This document shows positions 1 through 12,008 of a stretch of DNA of 64,000 nucleotides, piece after piece; the stretch's first letter is position 1; every line of letters begins with the position of its first letter. Under the pieces are notes generated by a model. It worked only from the letters and a program-made list of their open reading frames with translations. It was not told the origin of the DNA and made no database searches. The position numbers were made by a program, and so were the translations under genes. The DNA comes from Thozetella sp. PMI_491 (taxonomy: Eukaryota; Ascomycota; Sordariomycetes; Chaetosphaeriales; Chaetosphaeriaceae): the NCBI GenBank assembly GCA_021432635.1, contig MU270066.1, positions 62,001 to 126,000 of the forward strand, in the 5' to 3' direction.

Positions 1-1293
1 GCTATATAAACCCCTCCGCGCCCCCCCCCAAAAACGAACGCTGCTCTACATCAATTGGAAGGCCAGAAGTTTTGAGCAAGACAAGCGGCCATTCTCAAGC
101 CTCCTCAAGGCGTCTTAGTTCGAAGAACCAGTATCACGCCACTGATACTGATGTTGACGATACTCGGTGGCTGAAGAGAAAACAGAACTTACTTGCAAGG
201 GAAAAATACAGATCACGCCTCTGCCCGAAATTTCCTCATCGAGGTTTTAGAAATTGAGTAAAAAAGCAAAAAGAAATGAATCGATTCGAGAATCGAATGT
301 GAAGTCCAAAGATTGTGATATGGGGCATGTGGGTCATCCTACGGATTCATCTGGTAAAAGGCAAGAGGAATTTTCGTCTAGAACGAACCCACCCCAACTA
401 AGCAAATTGTGTCCTAAATTTCTTTATATACATTTAACCTGAGACACCTACCGGCCGACCCACTTTACCTTATCGATAATTATCACGACAATGATAGAGG
501 GGTAAGCCACTGGGGTCTCGCAAGATGCCGACTCGAGAATAGCCTTCTTTTTCTGCTTGAATTGCTCACTCACTGAATGCAGAGGTGGACGGGTAAGCCA
601 ATGGTAATACCAGAAAAGTGTATAATGTGAGGAGCAGCAAGGTACGGTCGCCATATTGGCCTATTTGTCTACCTGAATCGGCAGTTGTATTGACCCAGTG
701 AGCATGCATGCATTGTTGTACCACTGCTTTAGCTGCTCTCCGGGGGATTGGGCCGCTACCCCGCCTGGCTACGAGCATTAGACATGGTCCTGGCTCGCTG
801 ATTCCTGCAGAAAAGAGCTGTCCAGTCCCCTATGTTTCAGGGCCGAAGCATACAATGTCGCTTTTGCCTTAAAGCGGCAGGCTTCTCTGTCAAGTGGCAC
901 CTTCCTAGTGGCAAGCTCCCGAGTCGACGGCTCTCCTGCGACCCACCCGTTGCTTAAACAATCTTCCGCGGCCCCTCAGTGCCCCTCATGGGCACCACAT
1001 CTCCAGGGCCTTGAGGGGCTTCAAGCTGTTCCGGTCTCGTCCGCTTGCCGACAGAACTTACCGAGAGCGGACTTAGTTCAAAAGCCAATCCCTTTTGCCC
1101 ATCATGCCGTTCCAGTAGGATAATCTCTTTCGAGGCCGACAAAGCTTACACACTGTGCAAGTCCGGCCTGAATTAGCTAGGTCTTTAAAGGTGCTCGCTT
1201 TTACTTCCTCCCGTCCAGCGCCTCTCCTCCCCCGGTTATCCTAAGGCCAAAGGAAGGCACCTCTGCAAGCGTGGGGTGACTTCAACCGCGACA
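1..1293. other. Left-end region without a convincing gene
   Basis: A TATATAAA-like string lies at positions 4-10 followed by a run of nine C. The short open frames between 72 and 1142 begin at non-ATG codons or have no recognisable protein features, and base composition drops to AT-rich between about 200 and 480. I see no domain, splice pattern or RNA gene. The last few hundred bases are presumably the promoter and 5' leader of the hydrolase that starts at 1294. Confidence 0.5.
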
Positions 1294-2910
1294 ATGGCGG
1301 ACCCCGGAATGCTCTATGTCACGATGCAGCCCCAGCCGGGGCTCTCGCTTGACCAATTCCACGAGTGGTATAACAACGAGCACGGCCCGACGCGCCTCCG
1401 CCTCCCGCAAATCTTCAGCAACGGACTCCGCTACCGTGCCACCGACGGCCTTGAACCGATCTTCTTGGCCGCCTACGACGTGACGTCCATGTCCCACCTC
1501 GAAACGCCCACATACACCTCGTTGCGCGCGAACCGCTCAGATCGCGAAGCTGGCACCATTGGCCAGGTGGACGTCCGGCGGTACTTCTTCGACCACGTCT
1601 CGACCCTCGCGTCGCCCAACTTTGTCCCCCCCGAGCAGCTGACGGATGACGAGGCGGAAGGGCGCGTCCTCGTGTACGTCGCCGTGACGTTGAAAGACAT
1701 CGCCGGCGCTGAGGAAGCTGTGGCCAAGTGGTACGAGGAGGAGCACATCCCCATGCTGTCCAAGGTCCCGGGCTGGCTACGGACCCGCCGCCTGCGGACG
1801 TCGAAGTTGGACGGTGGGAGGTTGGAGATGGTCTCGCTTCACGAGTACACAAAGGTCAATGGGCTTGGTGGGCCCGAGCATAAGGCGTCCATGGACACCC
1901 CGTGGAGGACCGAGGTGTTCGACAAGTACATCGCCGACAAGGCGCGGAGGACGTACGAGCTCTTCTACGTCTTCGGCCCTGGCCCCAGAGACCTGTCGTC
2001 CCTCAGCCGGCTGCCGCCCGCCGCTGCGTTCCAAGACGCTACCACAACCACTGTGCCTGGGCCGGACAGCGTGATCTCGTCTTACGTGACTGGCCCTGAC
2101 GGCCTCCGTATCCCATACCGGCTTGAGGGGAATAAGGACCCCAAGGCCCCGACTGTAGCCTTCTGTAACTCCCTGCTGACCTCACTGCATATGTGGGATG
2201 CTCTTGTCGGGATCCTGAAGGTGGCCCGGCCCGATCTGCGTATCCTGCGTTACGACACGCGAGGCCGGCACTCTATTCCATCCCCGCCGGTGCCCGCGAC
2301 GCTCGACCTCGTCTCCGATGACTTGGCCTCGCTGCTCTCCGCTCTACGCATCCCCAGGCTACACACCCTCATCGGCGTCTCCATGGGCGGCGCCACAACA
2401 CTCAAGTTTGCGCTTAAATACCCCTCTAAGCTGGGCAAGTTCATCGCATGCGACTTCAACGTGGCGAGCAGCGATGCCAACACAGCCGCATGGAAGGATC
2501 GTATCGCCGTCGCCGAGGGTGTGGACGAGGATGGGACCGGTCCCGGAATCAACAAGCTAGCGAAGGTGACAGTGGAGCGCTGGTTCCATCCACATACGCT
2601 GGCGGAGAAGAAGGATGTGTCGCAGGCCATGGTCGACATGGTCGCTGCCAACGATGTTGAGGGGTTTCGTTACGGCTGCCAGGCGCTCTGGAACTACAAC
2701 ATGAGGGAAGAAATGAAGACCGCGGCCGTCCCCGGGCTATTTGTTGTCGGTGATGGCGACGGGAAGGGCGCGCTGGTAAAGGCGATGGAGTCGTTCAAGG
2801 ACTTGCTGGGGGAGAAAGGCGCGGAGCTCAAGGTGGTGCCCCAGGCCGGGCACCTGCCGATGAACGAATCTCCTCAGGACTTCTGGGATGCTATCAAGGA
2901 CTTCCTGTGA
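1294..2910 (+). CDS. EthD-like dimeric-barrel domain fused to alpha/beta hydrolase (enol-lactonase type)
   Basis: This intronless gene encodes 538 residues. The open frame extends upstream to a GTG at 1276, but the first ATG is at 1294, so I start there. Residues about 1-225 hold two related segments, each with a W-Y-x-x-E-H pattern (WYNNEHGP and WYEEEHIP), as in EthD/dimeric alpha-beta barrel proteins. Residues about 255-538 form an alpha/beta hydrolase similar to 3-oxoadipate enol-lactonases, with nucleophile elbow GVSMGG (Ser363), an acidic segment VVGDGDG and the terminal histidine in AGHLPMNE. There is no signal peptide, so it is probably cytosolic. The combination suggests aromatic or lactone degradation, but the substrate cannot be read from sequence. 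The hydrolase assignment is strong; the barrel label rests on pattern resemblance. Confidence 0.9.
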   Translation: MADPGMLYVTMQPQPGLSLDQFHEWYNNEHGPTRLRLPQIFSNGLRYRATDGLEPIFLAAYDVTSMSHLETPTYTSLRANRSDREAGTIGQVDVRRYFFDHVSTLASPNFVPPEQLTDDEAEGRVLVYVAVTLKDIAGAEEAVAKWYEEEHIPMLSKVPGWLRTRRLRTSKLDGGRLEMVSLHEYTKVNGLGGPEHKASMDTPWRTEVFDKYIADKARRTYELFYVFGPGPRDLSSLSRLPPAAAFQDATTTTVPGPDSVISSYVTGPDGLRIPYRLEGNKDPKAPTVAFCNSLLTSLHMWDALVGILKVARPDLRILRYDTRGRHSIPSPPVPATLDLVSDDLASLLSALRIPRLHTLIGVSMGGATTLKFALKYPSKLGKFIACDFNVASSDANTAAWKDRIAVAEGVDEDGTGPGINKLAKVTVERWFHPHTLAEKKDVSQAMVDMVAANDVEGFRYGCQALWNYNMREEMKTAAVPGLFVVGDGDGKGALVKAMESFKDLLGEKGAELKVVPQAGHLPMNESPQDFWDAIKDFL

Positions 2911-3277
2911 TCTATCCCTCGTGCGAGCGAACCCTTGCGGCAGCCTTTAGATATTAGAAGCCAATACAATCACTCAGTAAATAATCTCGTGCTTCTTGCG
3001 ATGGGTTTGTGATGGAATGCCAAATCGTGATCAGGATTAGAGAACCCATGTAATTCTTTCTGGGATGGTTATTGATCATCGGCACCTTGGGAAATCTAAA
3101 CTACAACTAGGTTTTCGTCGTAGCGTGGCTAGTGTATACATTCAACGCTTCATTTGCAAGGAGTCAGGACTAACTACTCCGTAGAGAAGTCTATCAACAA
3201 GCTTGCTCTTTTGGGGCACCATGGATATTCTAGACTTATTCTTCGACCTAGATGCGGCTAAACATCCGCCGATTTCC
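2911..3277. other. Convergent intergenic region
   Basis: This 367 bp stretch lies between two genes that point towards each other. It should hold both 3' untranslated regions and polyadenylation signals; nothing else is visible. Confidence 0.5.
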
Positions 3278-5097
3278 CTAAAGAACATACCGGAACCCCT
3301 TGTTGTCAATCTCAGTCACATCTTGCATACCCTTCTCGATAGCTTCCCGCTCCTCCTCGGGACTCATCTGTGAACCGCTCCTAGCGACCTCGCGGTCTCG
3401 GGCCTTGTTCACTGACCACATATACAGGTACAAAATTACCACCATGACGGTCTTGATCGAGTATCCAATCAGAATCCTGTTGCAACGTCAGTTAATCTAG
3501 ATTTGACGTCCGGCTATGGCGGGACAGCGCTTACGCGATATACGCCGAGGGGTAACTCGGCGCCTCAGTCGAGATGAAGGTCTGGGGTCCGATGATATTG
3601 CCCACGCAATATCCAACGAACAAGAAAGCGCCGGTCACCGTCTTCTTCGTATAGCCCGCCACATTACTGCTGACCATTGTCAAGCTGAGACTGAAGCCGA
3701 CAGACTGCAGGGAGCAGAGCCAGATGGCTACGAGACGGGCCCATCGGTTGTCCTTGATGCCGACGAGAACAGCACCGCAGATGACGCAGGCGAGGTTGCC
3801 GGCGAACATGACGGCACACCGCATGTTCGGCCAACGAGAGCTGATCCAGCCCGACACTAGGAGAGAGACAATCTGCACGACGCTCCCAGGGATCTGCATG
3901 TACTGTGTCTCGAGGGCACTGAAGCCGAAGGTCTCGAGGATGATGGAGGTGAACTAGTACATCATTGTTAACACGCCACGGCAGCCCGGGAAATCGTTCG
4001 CAAAGGTAGCACTCACGCTCGACTGAGCCGCATTGGGAATCTGGGCAGCAATAGCCATTATGAACAGGATCCAAGTCTTCGGGTCCCGCAGTGCTTGCCA
4101 CAGCTGGTATCGCTTAAACCTGTGGTTCTTGACGCCCTGCCGGTTGGCCGCGACTCGCTCCACGGCGACGACGCGCTCTTGGTCGGAGAGGAACCAGGCC
4201 GTGGATGGGATGTCGGGCATGAAGATGGTGAATACGACACCCCACGATAGACTCACCGATCCAAAGATGAGGAACACGTACATCCACTGGGGGAGCCCGG
4301 AGGTGATGTGGCCGATGGCATAGCCGAGGAGACCGCCGAAGACTCCCGCCCAGCCGTTCATTTGGCTATTGAGACACGTTAGCTGGGGTCTGCGTTGAAG
4401 GGGAAGAACTACATACTAGTAGGTGACGAGACGCAGTGGCTGCTCCGATCCCTTGTACCATAGAGCCATCACGAGCACGAAGCCAGGGTTGACAACGGCC
4501 TCGGTCACACCGAGCAGGAAACGGTTGGCGGCAATGCCGGCGAAGTTGTTGCAAGCGGGTGTGGTGATGATAAGCACCCCCCAGCAGAAGATGGTGATGC
4601 CGATGAACTTGCCCACGGGGTAGCGCTGGAGCAGAAAGCCTGCGGGATACTGCGCAAAGAGGTAACCTGGAGCGCGACTTAGTCGCTGCACATCATGTTG
4701 ACGTACAACCATGACAAGATCGTTTCGGGCAATTACCGAAATAAAATATTGAAGAGAGCCATGAGTACTGCTGGCCGACCAAGCCTGTTCCTTTCTGCAG
4801 GCCATAGACACTGGCAAAGTTGATGCTTGACTTGTCCAGATACTGGAGCATGTAAGTGACCATGAGAAGTGGCAGGACACGCAGGTCGATCTTGCGCAGC
4901 ACGCGCTTGGCTTCCTCGGGATCGATGTCGATGGCATCTTGCTTCTTGTACAGCTCGTACGCCTCGTCCAGGTCCGATGTTCGCGCGGGGGTAGGCGCGA
5001 TGTCGAGGTCGCCAGCTGCCGCGCCAGCTTCTATCCGCTTCTCGTCTGCCATCTTGGAGAGCGACAGGGACCTCGGGCTATCCGTAGTGCTGCTCAC
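3278..5097 (-). CDS. Major facilitator, DAL5/TNA1-like anion:cation symporter
   Basis: Five exons (5097-4737, 4666-4417, 4365-4017, 3953-3535, 3476-3278) join in frame to 525 residues. Introns are 51-70 bp with canonical ends (GTAATT, GTATGT, GTGAGT, GTAAGC donors). The protein has a cytosolic acidic head, the family's start of helix 1 (YLDKSSINFA), the loop RFLLGVTEA, the segment LRLVTYYQMNGW and a hydrophilic C-terminal tail. This matches the allantoate/nicotinate/vitamin permease branch of fungal MFS carriers with about 12 membrane helices, acting at the plasma membrane in proton-coupled uptake of an organic anion. The substrate cannot be assigned. It is divergent from the cellulase gene starting at 6641, but 1.5 kb separates them. 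Confidence 0.92.
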
Positions 5098-6640
5098 GAC
5101 GGCACCAGAAGATGTAGAGGCTGGTTATCTTCTATGCGGGCACGGTAAATCTACTCTCCAGATGCAATCGCTAGGCTACCCGACGTGTACGCCGTGACAG
5201 ATATATCCTGCATCGATCGGCAGCGCGCTGGCCGCCTCCCCGCTTCTCCCATGGAGCTCCTAACTCCATTGCAACGGTTTCCTAGGAGATCCACGGGTCC
5301 GGCTGCTTGGCTTGCGTTCGGGGCAATACGTCCTTCCGGTCCTGCCATTAGAGATAAGACAGCAGCTTGTCTCGGGCCAATGAAGGCGGCGTGTCGAAGC
5401 AACCCCATGTCCGCTACAGGTGTATGGGTGCAATGGCGACATCAACGCTAGCATGATGCCGATAGCGCCTATACCACATCTCAACGGTCCCCGCACGGCG
5501 CCGACCATGGGGTTGGGTGCGGGGGTTGCAGGCTGGTGGCTTGCAGGGGGGTCGGTGTGTGGCGTGTCAGTGTCGGGACGGTATCCGACGTCCACTGGCC
5601 TCGAGCGGCAACCAGCCCACAGCGTTGCGGCTATCCGGTACTCCATGCGAGATTGCTGCAACCTGAAGCTTTGCTCCTATGCTAGATTCACAATAGTATC
5701 TCGACTAGCCCTTGTATTTCTGGGGCAAGGCCCAAGTCAATAGCCGTCAATATTGCTTCTCGGGGCTACTAACACTAAGAGGGACCTGTGTCTGCTTACG
5801 TCCTTTCTGTGAGGGTATTGTCGTGCGTGGCTGCAAAATCTGGTATATACTCGTAGATCGATGGATATCGAGGAACTGGCCCGTACGATATAAATTAGAT
5901 AGACATATTGGTTAAGTCCATTGCCATAATTCCTATAGACTGGACCTAGGTTGAGTATAGCTCATCTTGGCTTTCGCATAGATATATATCTTGCTGGACC
6001 TCTCAGTACCTATAACCTGTAGAGATTCCCTCGGGCATGTGGCCAGTAGAGCATATAGTGTCAACCGCCTGAGATGTTTGCCAACCCCGTGACATCCATG
6101 TTCCTTCCTAGGTTGCGGGAAACACGGTAAGAATGGAGACCTGCCAAGCCGTGTCCGGCGGAAATCGCACATACTCGCGCCAATGTCTCCCGGCTGAGTT
6201 AGGCGGAAGAACCTACCCCATTTATACGTCTCCGTACATTTCGGCTGTATAGTTCCCCACGACTTTATTCGGCACTCCGAGAAGTTGGAATCATGTTTTC
6301 ACATGGGCAAGCGCCAGAGCGCTCGGCCGCTTCGCCCGCGGGGATCCAAACGAGTGGATTGGTTCGTTACCCAAGCCAAGCCGTGCCTGTAGATCAGGCG
6401 CTCAAACTTCCGGGTTATACATACATCAAGTATCGGGCTCTGGCTGGACTCGCCAGATGTTTATGTCATCGCTGTATGGAGTGCCGCCCTAGAGGGCGGA
6501 GCAAGGGGTTCCGACCAATTTGTCTAGTCTGCGAGTCTAAGGTATAAGACTCAAGTCGATTGAAGAGATTCGATGCGTTGAAATTCCCTATTCTGTTCAC
6601 TACATCTCCAGGCAGTGATTATACAAACATCAGGATAGCC
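5098..6640. other. Divergent promoter region, transporter / cellulase
   Basis: About 1.5 kb separates the divergent transporter and GH5 starts. Open frames here are short, overlap on opposite strands and show no domain or intron pattern. The right part is AT-rich and should hold the cellulase promoter. I could not identify a specific activator site with confidence. Confidence 0.45.
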
Positions 6641-8013
6641 ATGAGATTCTTCGACTTGTGGCTGGGTGCCCTTGCGGTTGGCACGGCTGTGGCCGCTCCA
6701 GCCTCGCACTCGTCTGCTTCCTCCAGTGTGAGCAAGCGAGCTAGCAAGTTCAAATGGGCTGGTATCAACGAATCCGGAGCCGAGTTCGGAAACAAGAACC
6801 TCCCAGGACGCCTGGGCAAGGACTATACGTGGCCTGTCCATTCCGCTATTGACGTGAGTTTCGAGGAGGTTACGCATGTGCATGCAAAATCTAACATGTC
6901 TCACTAGACCATGGTTGATAAGGGATTCAACATCTTTCGTATCCCAATCATGATGTTAGTTTCTACCCTGGAACCACTTCTCTCCCTATTTCAGCGCTTA
7001 TGTACACTAGGGAGCGCCTCGTTCCGGACAAGATGACTGGAACTGTGAATGCCACATATCTATCTGGCTTGAACGACGTAAGTCGAACCCTCAGTATCAT
7101 CTTTGGTAACAATGTACTGACAGCTATCGCAATAGATCGTCAGCTACATTACCGGGAAGTGAGTCAATACAAGGCACTGTCTTTCTGTTAGCCACGTCTA
7201 ACAAGGCTCCTAGGAATGCCTACGCGATCGTAGACCCACATAACTTTGGTATTTCCCGAAACCGCTTCCTAACACAGGAGAAGAGGCTAATGCATATCTA
7301 TCTAGGCCGCTATTATGACAAGATCATCACAGATGTTGACGGCTTCAAGGCTTGGTGGACCACGACGGCCAAGCTGTACGCCAGCAACAGCAAGGTTATT
7401 TTTGACACCAACAACGAGTATCATGACATGGACAACGCACTCGTCGTCAAGCTGAATCAGGCCGCTATTGACGGAATCCGTGCCGCCGGAGCAACTTCTC
7501 AGTATATCTTTGTCGAAGGTAACTCGTGGAGCGGTGCTTGGACCTGGGTATGTTTCCTGAGACCGCCCCCTTCCACATTGCCTGCACAATAGCACCGCTA
7601 ACGCGCCCCAACAGACAACGACTAGCGGCAACTCGGCTGGCATGGGATCTCTCAAGGATCCCAACGACAAGATAGTATATGAAATGCACCAGTATCTAGA
7701 CAGCGATGGCTCAGGCACGTCGGCGACGTGCGTATCTTCCACTATCGGCCAGGAGCGCATCAAAGCTGCGACAGAGTGGCTCAAGGCTAACAACAAGACT
7801 GGGATCTTGGGCGAGACCGCTGGCGGAGCTAATGCCCAGTGCATCACCGCCCTCCAGGGCATGCTCTCCTACATGGCAAGCCAGTCGAGCGTCTGGACCG
7901 GCTTCCTCTGGTGGGGCGGTGGCCCGTGGTGGGGAGACTACATCTACGGCATGGAGCCTCCCAGCGGGACTGCATACACTGGAGTATTGCCTAGCTTGCT
8001 GCCGTACATTTGA
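6641..8013 (+). CDS. Secreted endo-beta-1,4-glucanase, glycoside hydrolase family 5
   Basis: Seven exons (6641-6853, 6908-6954, 7011-7077, 7136-7158, 7214-7248, 7306-7547, 7615-8013) give 341 residues; two exons are only 23 and 35 bp. A signal peptide (hydrophobic core [12 protein letters not shown]) precedes a short Ser-rich linker and a single GH5 catalytic domain. The acid/base is Glu166 in the pattern TNNEYHD and the nucleophile Glu276 in [21 protein letters not shown] and [14 protein letters not shown] are family landmarks of the fungal EGII-like subfamily. It hydrolyses internal beta-1,4 bonds of cellulose outside the cell. No carbohydrate-binding module is present, unlike the bimodular EGII type, so activity on soluble or amorphous cellulose is more likely. 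Confidence 0.95.
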
Positions 8014-8586
8014 ATCTGAGAAGGTCAAGTTGTTAGGGAGACCTGTGGGTACAAAGGGCCCGTTGTGGCGTCCTTCAACAATCGGTATCCACTCAGGGGC
8101 GGCTCAGTACAGAGTCACCTACTTCAATCAATATTAGACAGCCAATCAAGAGCGGCAAATGGATCGCAAGTCTCGTATAGATGCTCTTTAGAAGCAGCAT
8201 CCTGACCCTGCTGTATGTGAGGTGAGGCACCTTGCCTTGAACTAGCGGGTCCGACGGACCGGGCCGCATTTAGAAGGACAAGGTAGGCACTTGAGGAGCT
8301 TGCTAGCCCCTCATATTCCAACCAAAATCGCGGCTTCCTCACCCAAGGCTGTGATTTCTCGCATTCCCTCCGGATTTGGAGAATTGCCACAGCAACATGT
8401 TTGCGCTAGCCGCCATGCCATAGCACTTCAGCCCGGCGTGGGCCATTCGGTGTTCGGTCCTCGCAGATTGCCGAGACACTCCACTCGCGACGGCGTCTTT
8501 TCAGCTCAAGACTTTCGCATGACTCGTTCATTCCCAGGAGAGTTCTCAGGTAATTTTTGGCATCACGAGGCTTCTTTGATATCAGA
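8014..8586. other. Intergenic, cellulase 3' end to dehydrogenase promoter
   Basis: This 573 bp spacer between two genes on the same strand shows no coding pattern. It should contain the cellulase 3' untranslated region and the promoter of the following dehydrogenase. Confidence 0.45.
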
Positions 8587-9604
8587 ATGACGGGACAGAA
8601 GACGGTGGTAATCACGGGTTGCTCGGCCGGCGGCGTAGGGGCCGCGATTGCATTTGCCCTCGCTAAACGCGGGCACTACGTCTTCGCTACTGCGAGGAAT
8701 CCCTCTAAGATACCGGCGGAGCTGACCGCTCTCTCCGTCGTGACAGCGGTGCCGCTCGACGTTGCGTCCTCGGCCTCGGTTATAGAAGCTGCAGCGACTG
8801 TGGCCCGAGCAACACAAGAAAAGGGGCTGAGCGGCATCGACGTGCTCATCAACAATGCTGGAATCGGCTATACTATCCCCTTGCTCGACGTTGACATCGA
8901 CAAGGCCAAGGAGGTGTTTGAAGCAAACTTTTGGGGCCCGCTGAGGACTGTGCAAGCCTTTTCAGACCTCCTGATTCAAAGAAAAGGCAGGGTGATCAAC
9001 GTGAGCAGCGTTGGTTCCAACATCAACCTTCCCTGGATCGGTACGCGACACAAGCTATGGCTATGTGCCACCCTTCAGCCACCTCTCCCCAGGATGCTAA
9101 CATAAGCATAGGCATATACTCTTCCTCCAAGGCTGCATTAAACTCTCTCACCAATACATTGCGGGTCGAGCTGTCGTCCTTTGATGTGAGCGTCACAACA
9201 CTGATGCTCGGGACCGTAGCAACGCCGTTCGCGGACAATGGGATGACAAATGGACTAACCCTACCGCCCAATTCCCGCTACATCCTGATCGAGGATGTAA
9301 TCGGACGCTGGGTCAGTGGCGAGGATATTCCCAAGGGTTGCTCCCCGACGGAGCTAGCCGAGTCTGTTGTCAAGGACATCCTGGGCAGTAAGAACCCGGA
9401 CCATCTCTGGAGAGGACCGCAGAGCAGCATGGGATGGTTTATCTCGAGGTTCATGCCGTGGTGGCTCATTGTAAGTGACAAAACTAGATCTCTATCACAA
9501 GCAAGTCCTAATGAGTGCTGTTGCAGGATACAATGGCGAAGGGCAATGGACTGACCGAGTTGTCCAAGAGGCTGTCACGAGGTGTTGCTCCGGCAGCAAA
9601 ATAG
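8587..9604 (+). CDS. Short-chain dehydrogenase/reductase, AYR1-like
   Basis: Three exons (8587-9040, 9112-9470, 9527-9604) give 296 residues. The first ATG followed by a Rossmann fold was taken as start. The cofactor motif TGCSAGGVG lies near residue 10, the NNAG structural motif near residue 95, a catalytic serine in NVSSVGS and the YSSSK catalytic pair just after the first intron. The layout matches classical SDRs related to 1-acyldihydroxyacetone-phosphate reductase (AYR1) of lipid droplets and ER, which use NADPH. A weakly hydrophobic stretch near the C-terminus (FISRFMPWWLI) could associate with membranes. The substrate is uncertain; many fungal paralogues of this group act on other carbonyl compounds. 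Confidence 0.9.
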
Positions 9605-9905
9605 GCTTTGCTTGGACGAATGTAACCAAAGTGTAGCCAATCATCAACGGTCTAGCAGTTGGGGCATCTCGCTTGGTATTTATTTTAACCGAGCCATCGC
9701 TGGAGGTGTAACTACATGTATGTATGGTAGATGATAGAACTTGGTTCGCACCAATTCCAACCGAATATCATAATGGTACTGTCGCCCAAATGCTACCACA
9801 TACCCCGCCTAAGGGGCCAATCTTACTCTTCACCCACCCTCGTAGAGAAGAGCGATATTGCTTCGATCAGCCTGCTGTCACGACTACGTACACGAAACCG
9901 GGCAT
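9605..9905. other. Convergent intergenic region
   Basis: About 300 bp lie between the dehydrogenase and aldolase stop codons. Only 3' untranslated sequence is expected and nothing else is seen. Confidence 0.45.
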
Positions 9906-11029
9906 TCAAAGAGGCTCAAGGCCCCGGCCCATGTATGTGCTCTCGCCGAACTGTCGCTCTGCGACTTGGAAGAGCGGTAGTCCCTGGAAATAGCCCGCCC
10001 GCGGCGAGCCGAGGGCGGCATACGACGCCGCGGCCTCCTCGTGCCCGATCGTGAGGAGCGGCATGCCGCTCCCCGCAGAGCTAGCGTCCGCAGCGAGCTG
10101 CGACTGGCACAGCTTCTCCAAGAGTACAAAGTGGCTAACGGCGGCTTCAATGGTCTCCCCTACCGTCAGTAGGCCGTGGTTCGCGAGCAGGGCGGCCTTG
10201 GAACCCCCGAGGTGGCTGGCGATGCGCTGCCCCTCCTCGTTGGCGAGCACCAGGCCGGCGAAGTTGGGGTACACTACGATGTCGTTGTAGAAGGTGCAGA
10301 AGTCCTGTGTAAGCATCTGGATGTTGCGGCCCGTCGCGCACATGGCCCGCCCGTAGGGGCTGTGGGCGTGGGCGGCGCAGTTGACGTCCGGGCGAGCTTT
10401 GTGGATCTCGGCGTGGATGGCATAGGCCGCTGAGATTCTAGGTGAGCGGCACGTCAGGGGAGGATGGATCGCTGAGGCTCACCAGTGTTTAGGCGACGGT
10501 TCCGCCCCCCCTCGATGACCTTCCCGTCATGGCCCACTCGGATAAGGTCCTCGTCCTTGATGAGAGTGAAGTGCAACCCTGCGCATGCTCATGTTAGTAC
10601 TGCACTACCAGCATCCTCGTAGGCCGTCTGCTCTCCTTGGAAAACTTACCAAACGGGTTCACCCAGAAGCTGTCAGGCTCGACAGGATCTCTCACGGTGA
10701 TGTGGCCAGCCACGGTCTCGGCGAAGCCGAACTCCGCAAAGATGCGGAATGCAATGGCGAGGCGATGCTTCAGGTACTTTCGCTCCTCATAGGGATCGTC
10801 AAACTTGGGCGGGGTGATGTCGTCGTCATCTTGGAGAATGTCAGCCTAGAGTCACCTCGAACCCAACAAGACCAAAATCGGGCGGGGCTCGGCAGTTCCG
10901 AAGGCATGAATCGTTTGGTGGATAGGCCGACTTACACGTAACTGAGGTGTCCGGGTCGCCACTCGCGTACTGGGGCTTCTTTTCTGGCACCGAGGTGCCG
11001 TTCTCTGGGGTGATAGCAGAAGGGGCCAT
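9906..11029 (-). CDS. Class II aldolase/adducin-domain protein
   Basis: Four exons (11029-10936, 10829-10650, 10578-10483, 10429-9906) give 297 residues. For the last intron the first AG (ending 10438) breaks the frame; the next AG, just before 10429, keeps it. Residues about 45-260 match the class II aldolase/adducin fold: GHITVRDP, the paired metal ligands in AAHAHSPYGRAM and a third histidine in LLANHGLLTVG. The family includes fuculose- and rhamnulose-phosphate aldolases and ribulose-phosphate epimerases, using zinc to handle short phosphorylated sugars; fungal members are largely uncharacterised. The N-terminal 35 residues are low-complexity and there is no signal peptide, so a cytosolic role is likely. 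Confidence 0.92.
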
Positions 11030-12008
11030 GGTGGGACAAGTATCTGCTGGAAGGACGTGATCGAGATGTGCAGGGCAAGCCGAGACTCCCTGGGGAGGAG
11101 ATGGGAGAGGGGAGGGTTATGGATGGAGATGCAGTTTAGGGCGTTCTCCCCGCATCCCCATCGCCCTATCAGTGACCTAACTTGATCGGCTTTCAATTTA
11201 GGCCCCATGACTGGCCGGTGCCCAGACTTTTGGGATACTGCCTGCCAATCAGTACTATTCCCGGGAGCCGTCGCGTGGCGCCGCCCCGAAAGCGGACTTG
11301 GTGGCGGCAGATGGAGAATAAAGAGCCCGGCCGGTGCGGTAGTGCCCGGGGGCCGCTCGTGCAGTGTTTACTCGCCCCTATGTAGACAACTGACTACGCT
11401 TTTGGGATGCTGACCAACTCGATTATACATAGTGGCACAGCACCCATTCATTTAGGCCACTCTGTGGGAAAGCGTGGCCAGTTCTGGTAACCCTTCTCGT
11501 GCCTTTCGAAGCTTACCTTCTCACCCGTGGAGCCTCAGCAGGGATCGGGCCTCAAAAGCGGCTCCGAATGCGCAATGATGTTGCAGGAGCGACCTGGGCG
11601 AGCCTCCACCCGGCCAACGAGTCTGATGAGAGTGTCTGCCCTCTGCCCTGCCCCGTTGCCTGCGGTAAGATCGGGATGGACCGACCGCCCCGTATCTTAT
11701 CTGGTATCCGGAGGTGTGGGGCTTAGGTTCCCGACCCGGTGTTAGCCTGGTGTCCCGTCGGCAAACACCTTCTGGTTTGGGGCTAGGTGTCACCACATTG
11801 GCTCATCCTGTCCCTGATGGCGTTTGGGGCCCCCCGCTAGAATGTGGGGCACAGCTGTTGTCTCGGCAAGCTCCAAGCTCCAAGCTTCAGAAGCTCCTTC
11901 CCGCCTTCCCCATTCTCCCTGCCTTCCGATACATCTCAATCCCCCAGCTCGTTCCCGGACGTGAAGGCGACTCGGATCTGAATAGGCTCATCTGGATCGT
12001 TTTACACA
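11030..12008. other. Divergent promoter region, aldolase / amidohydrolase
   Basis: About 980 bp separate the divergent starts of the aldolase and the amidohydrolase. Pyrimidine-rich tracts precede the right-hand start. Open frames here overlap on both strands and show no family features. Confidence 0.45.

Noticed and set aside
72-442. Two adjacent 60-codon frames sharing the string LCPKF
   Set aside because: The first has no ATG start, both are short and Lys/Ser-rich in AT-rich DNA; the shared string is too short to argue for a duplication.
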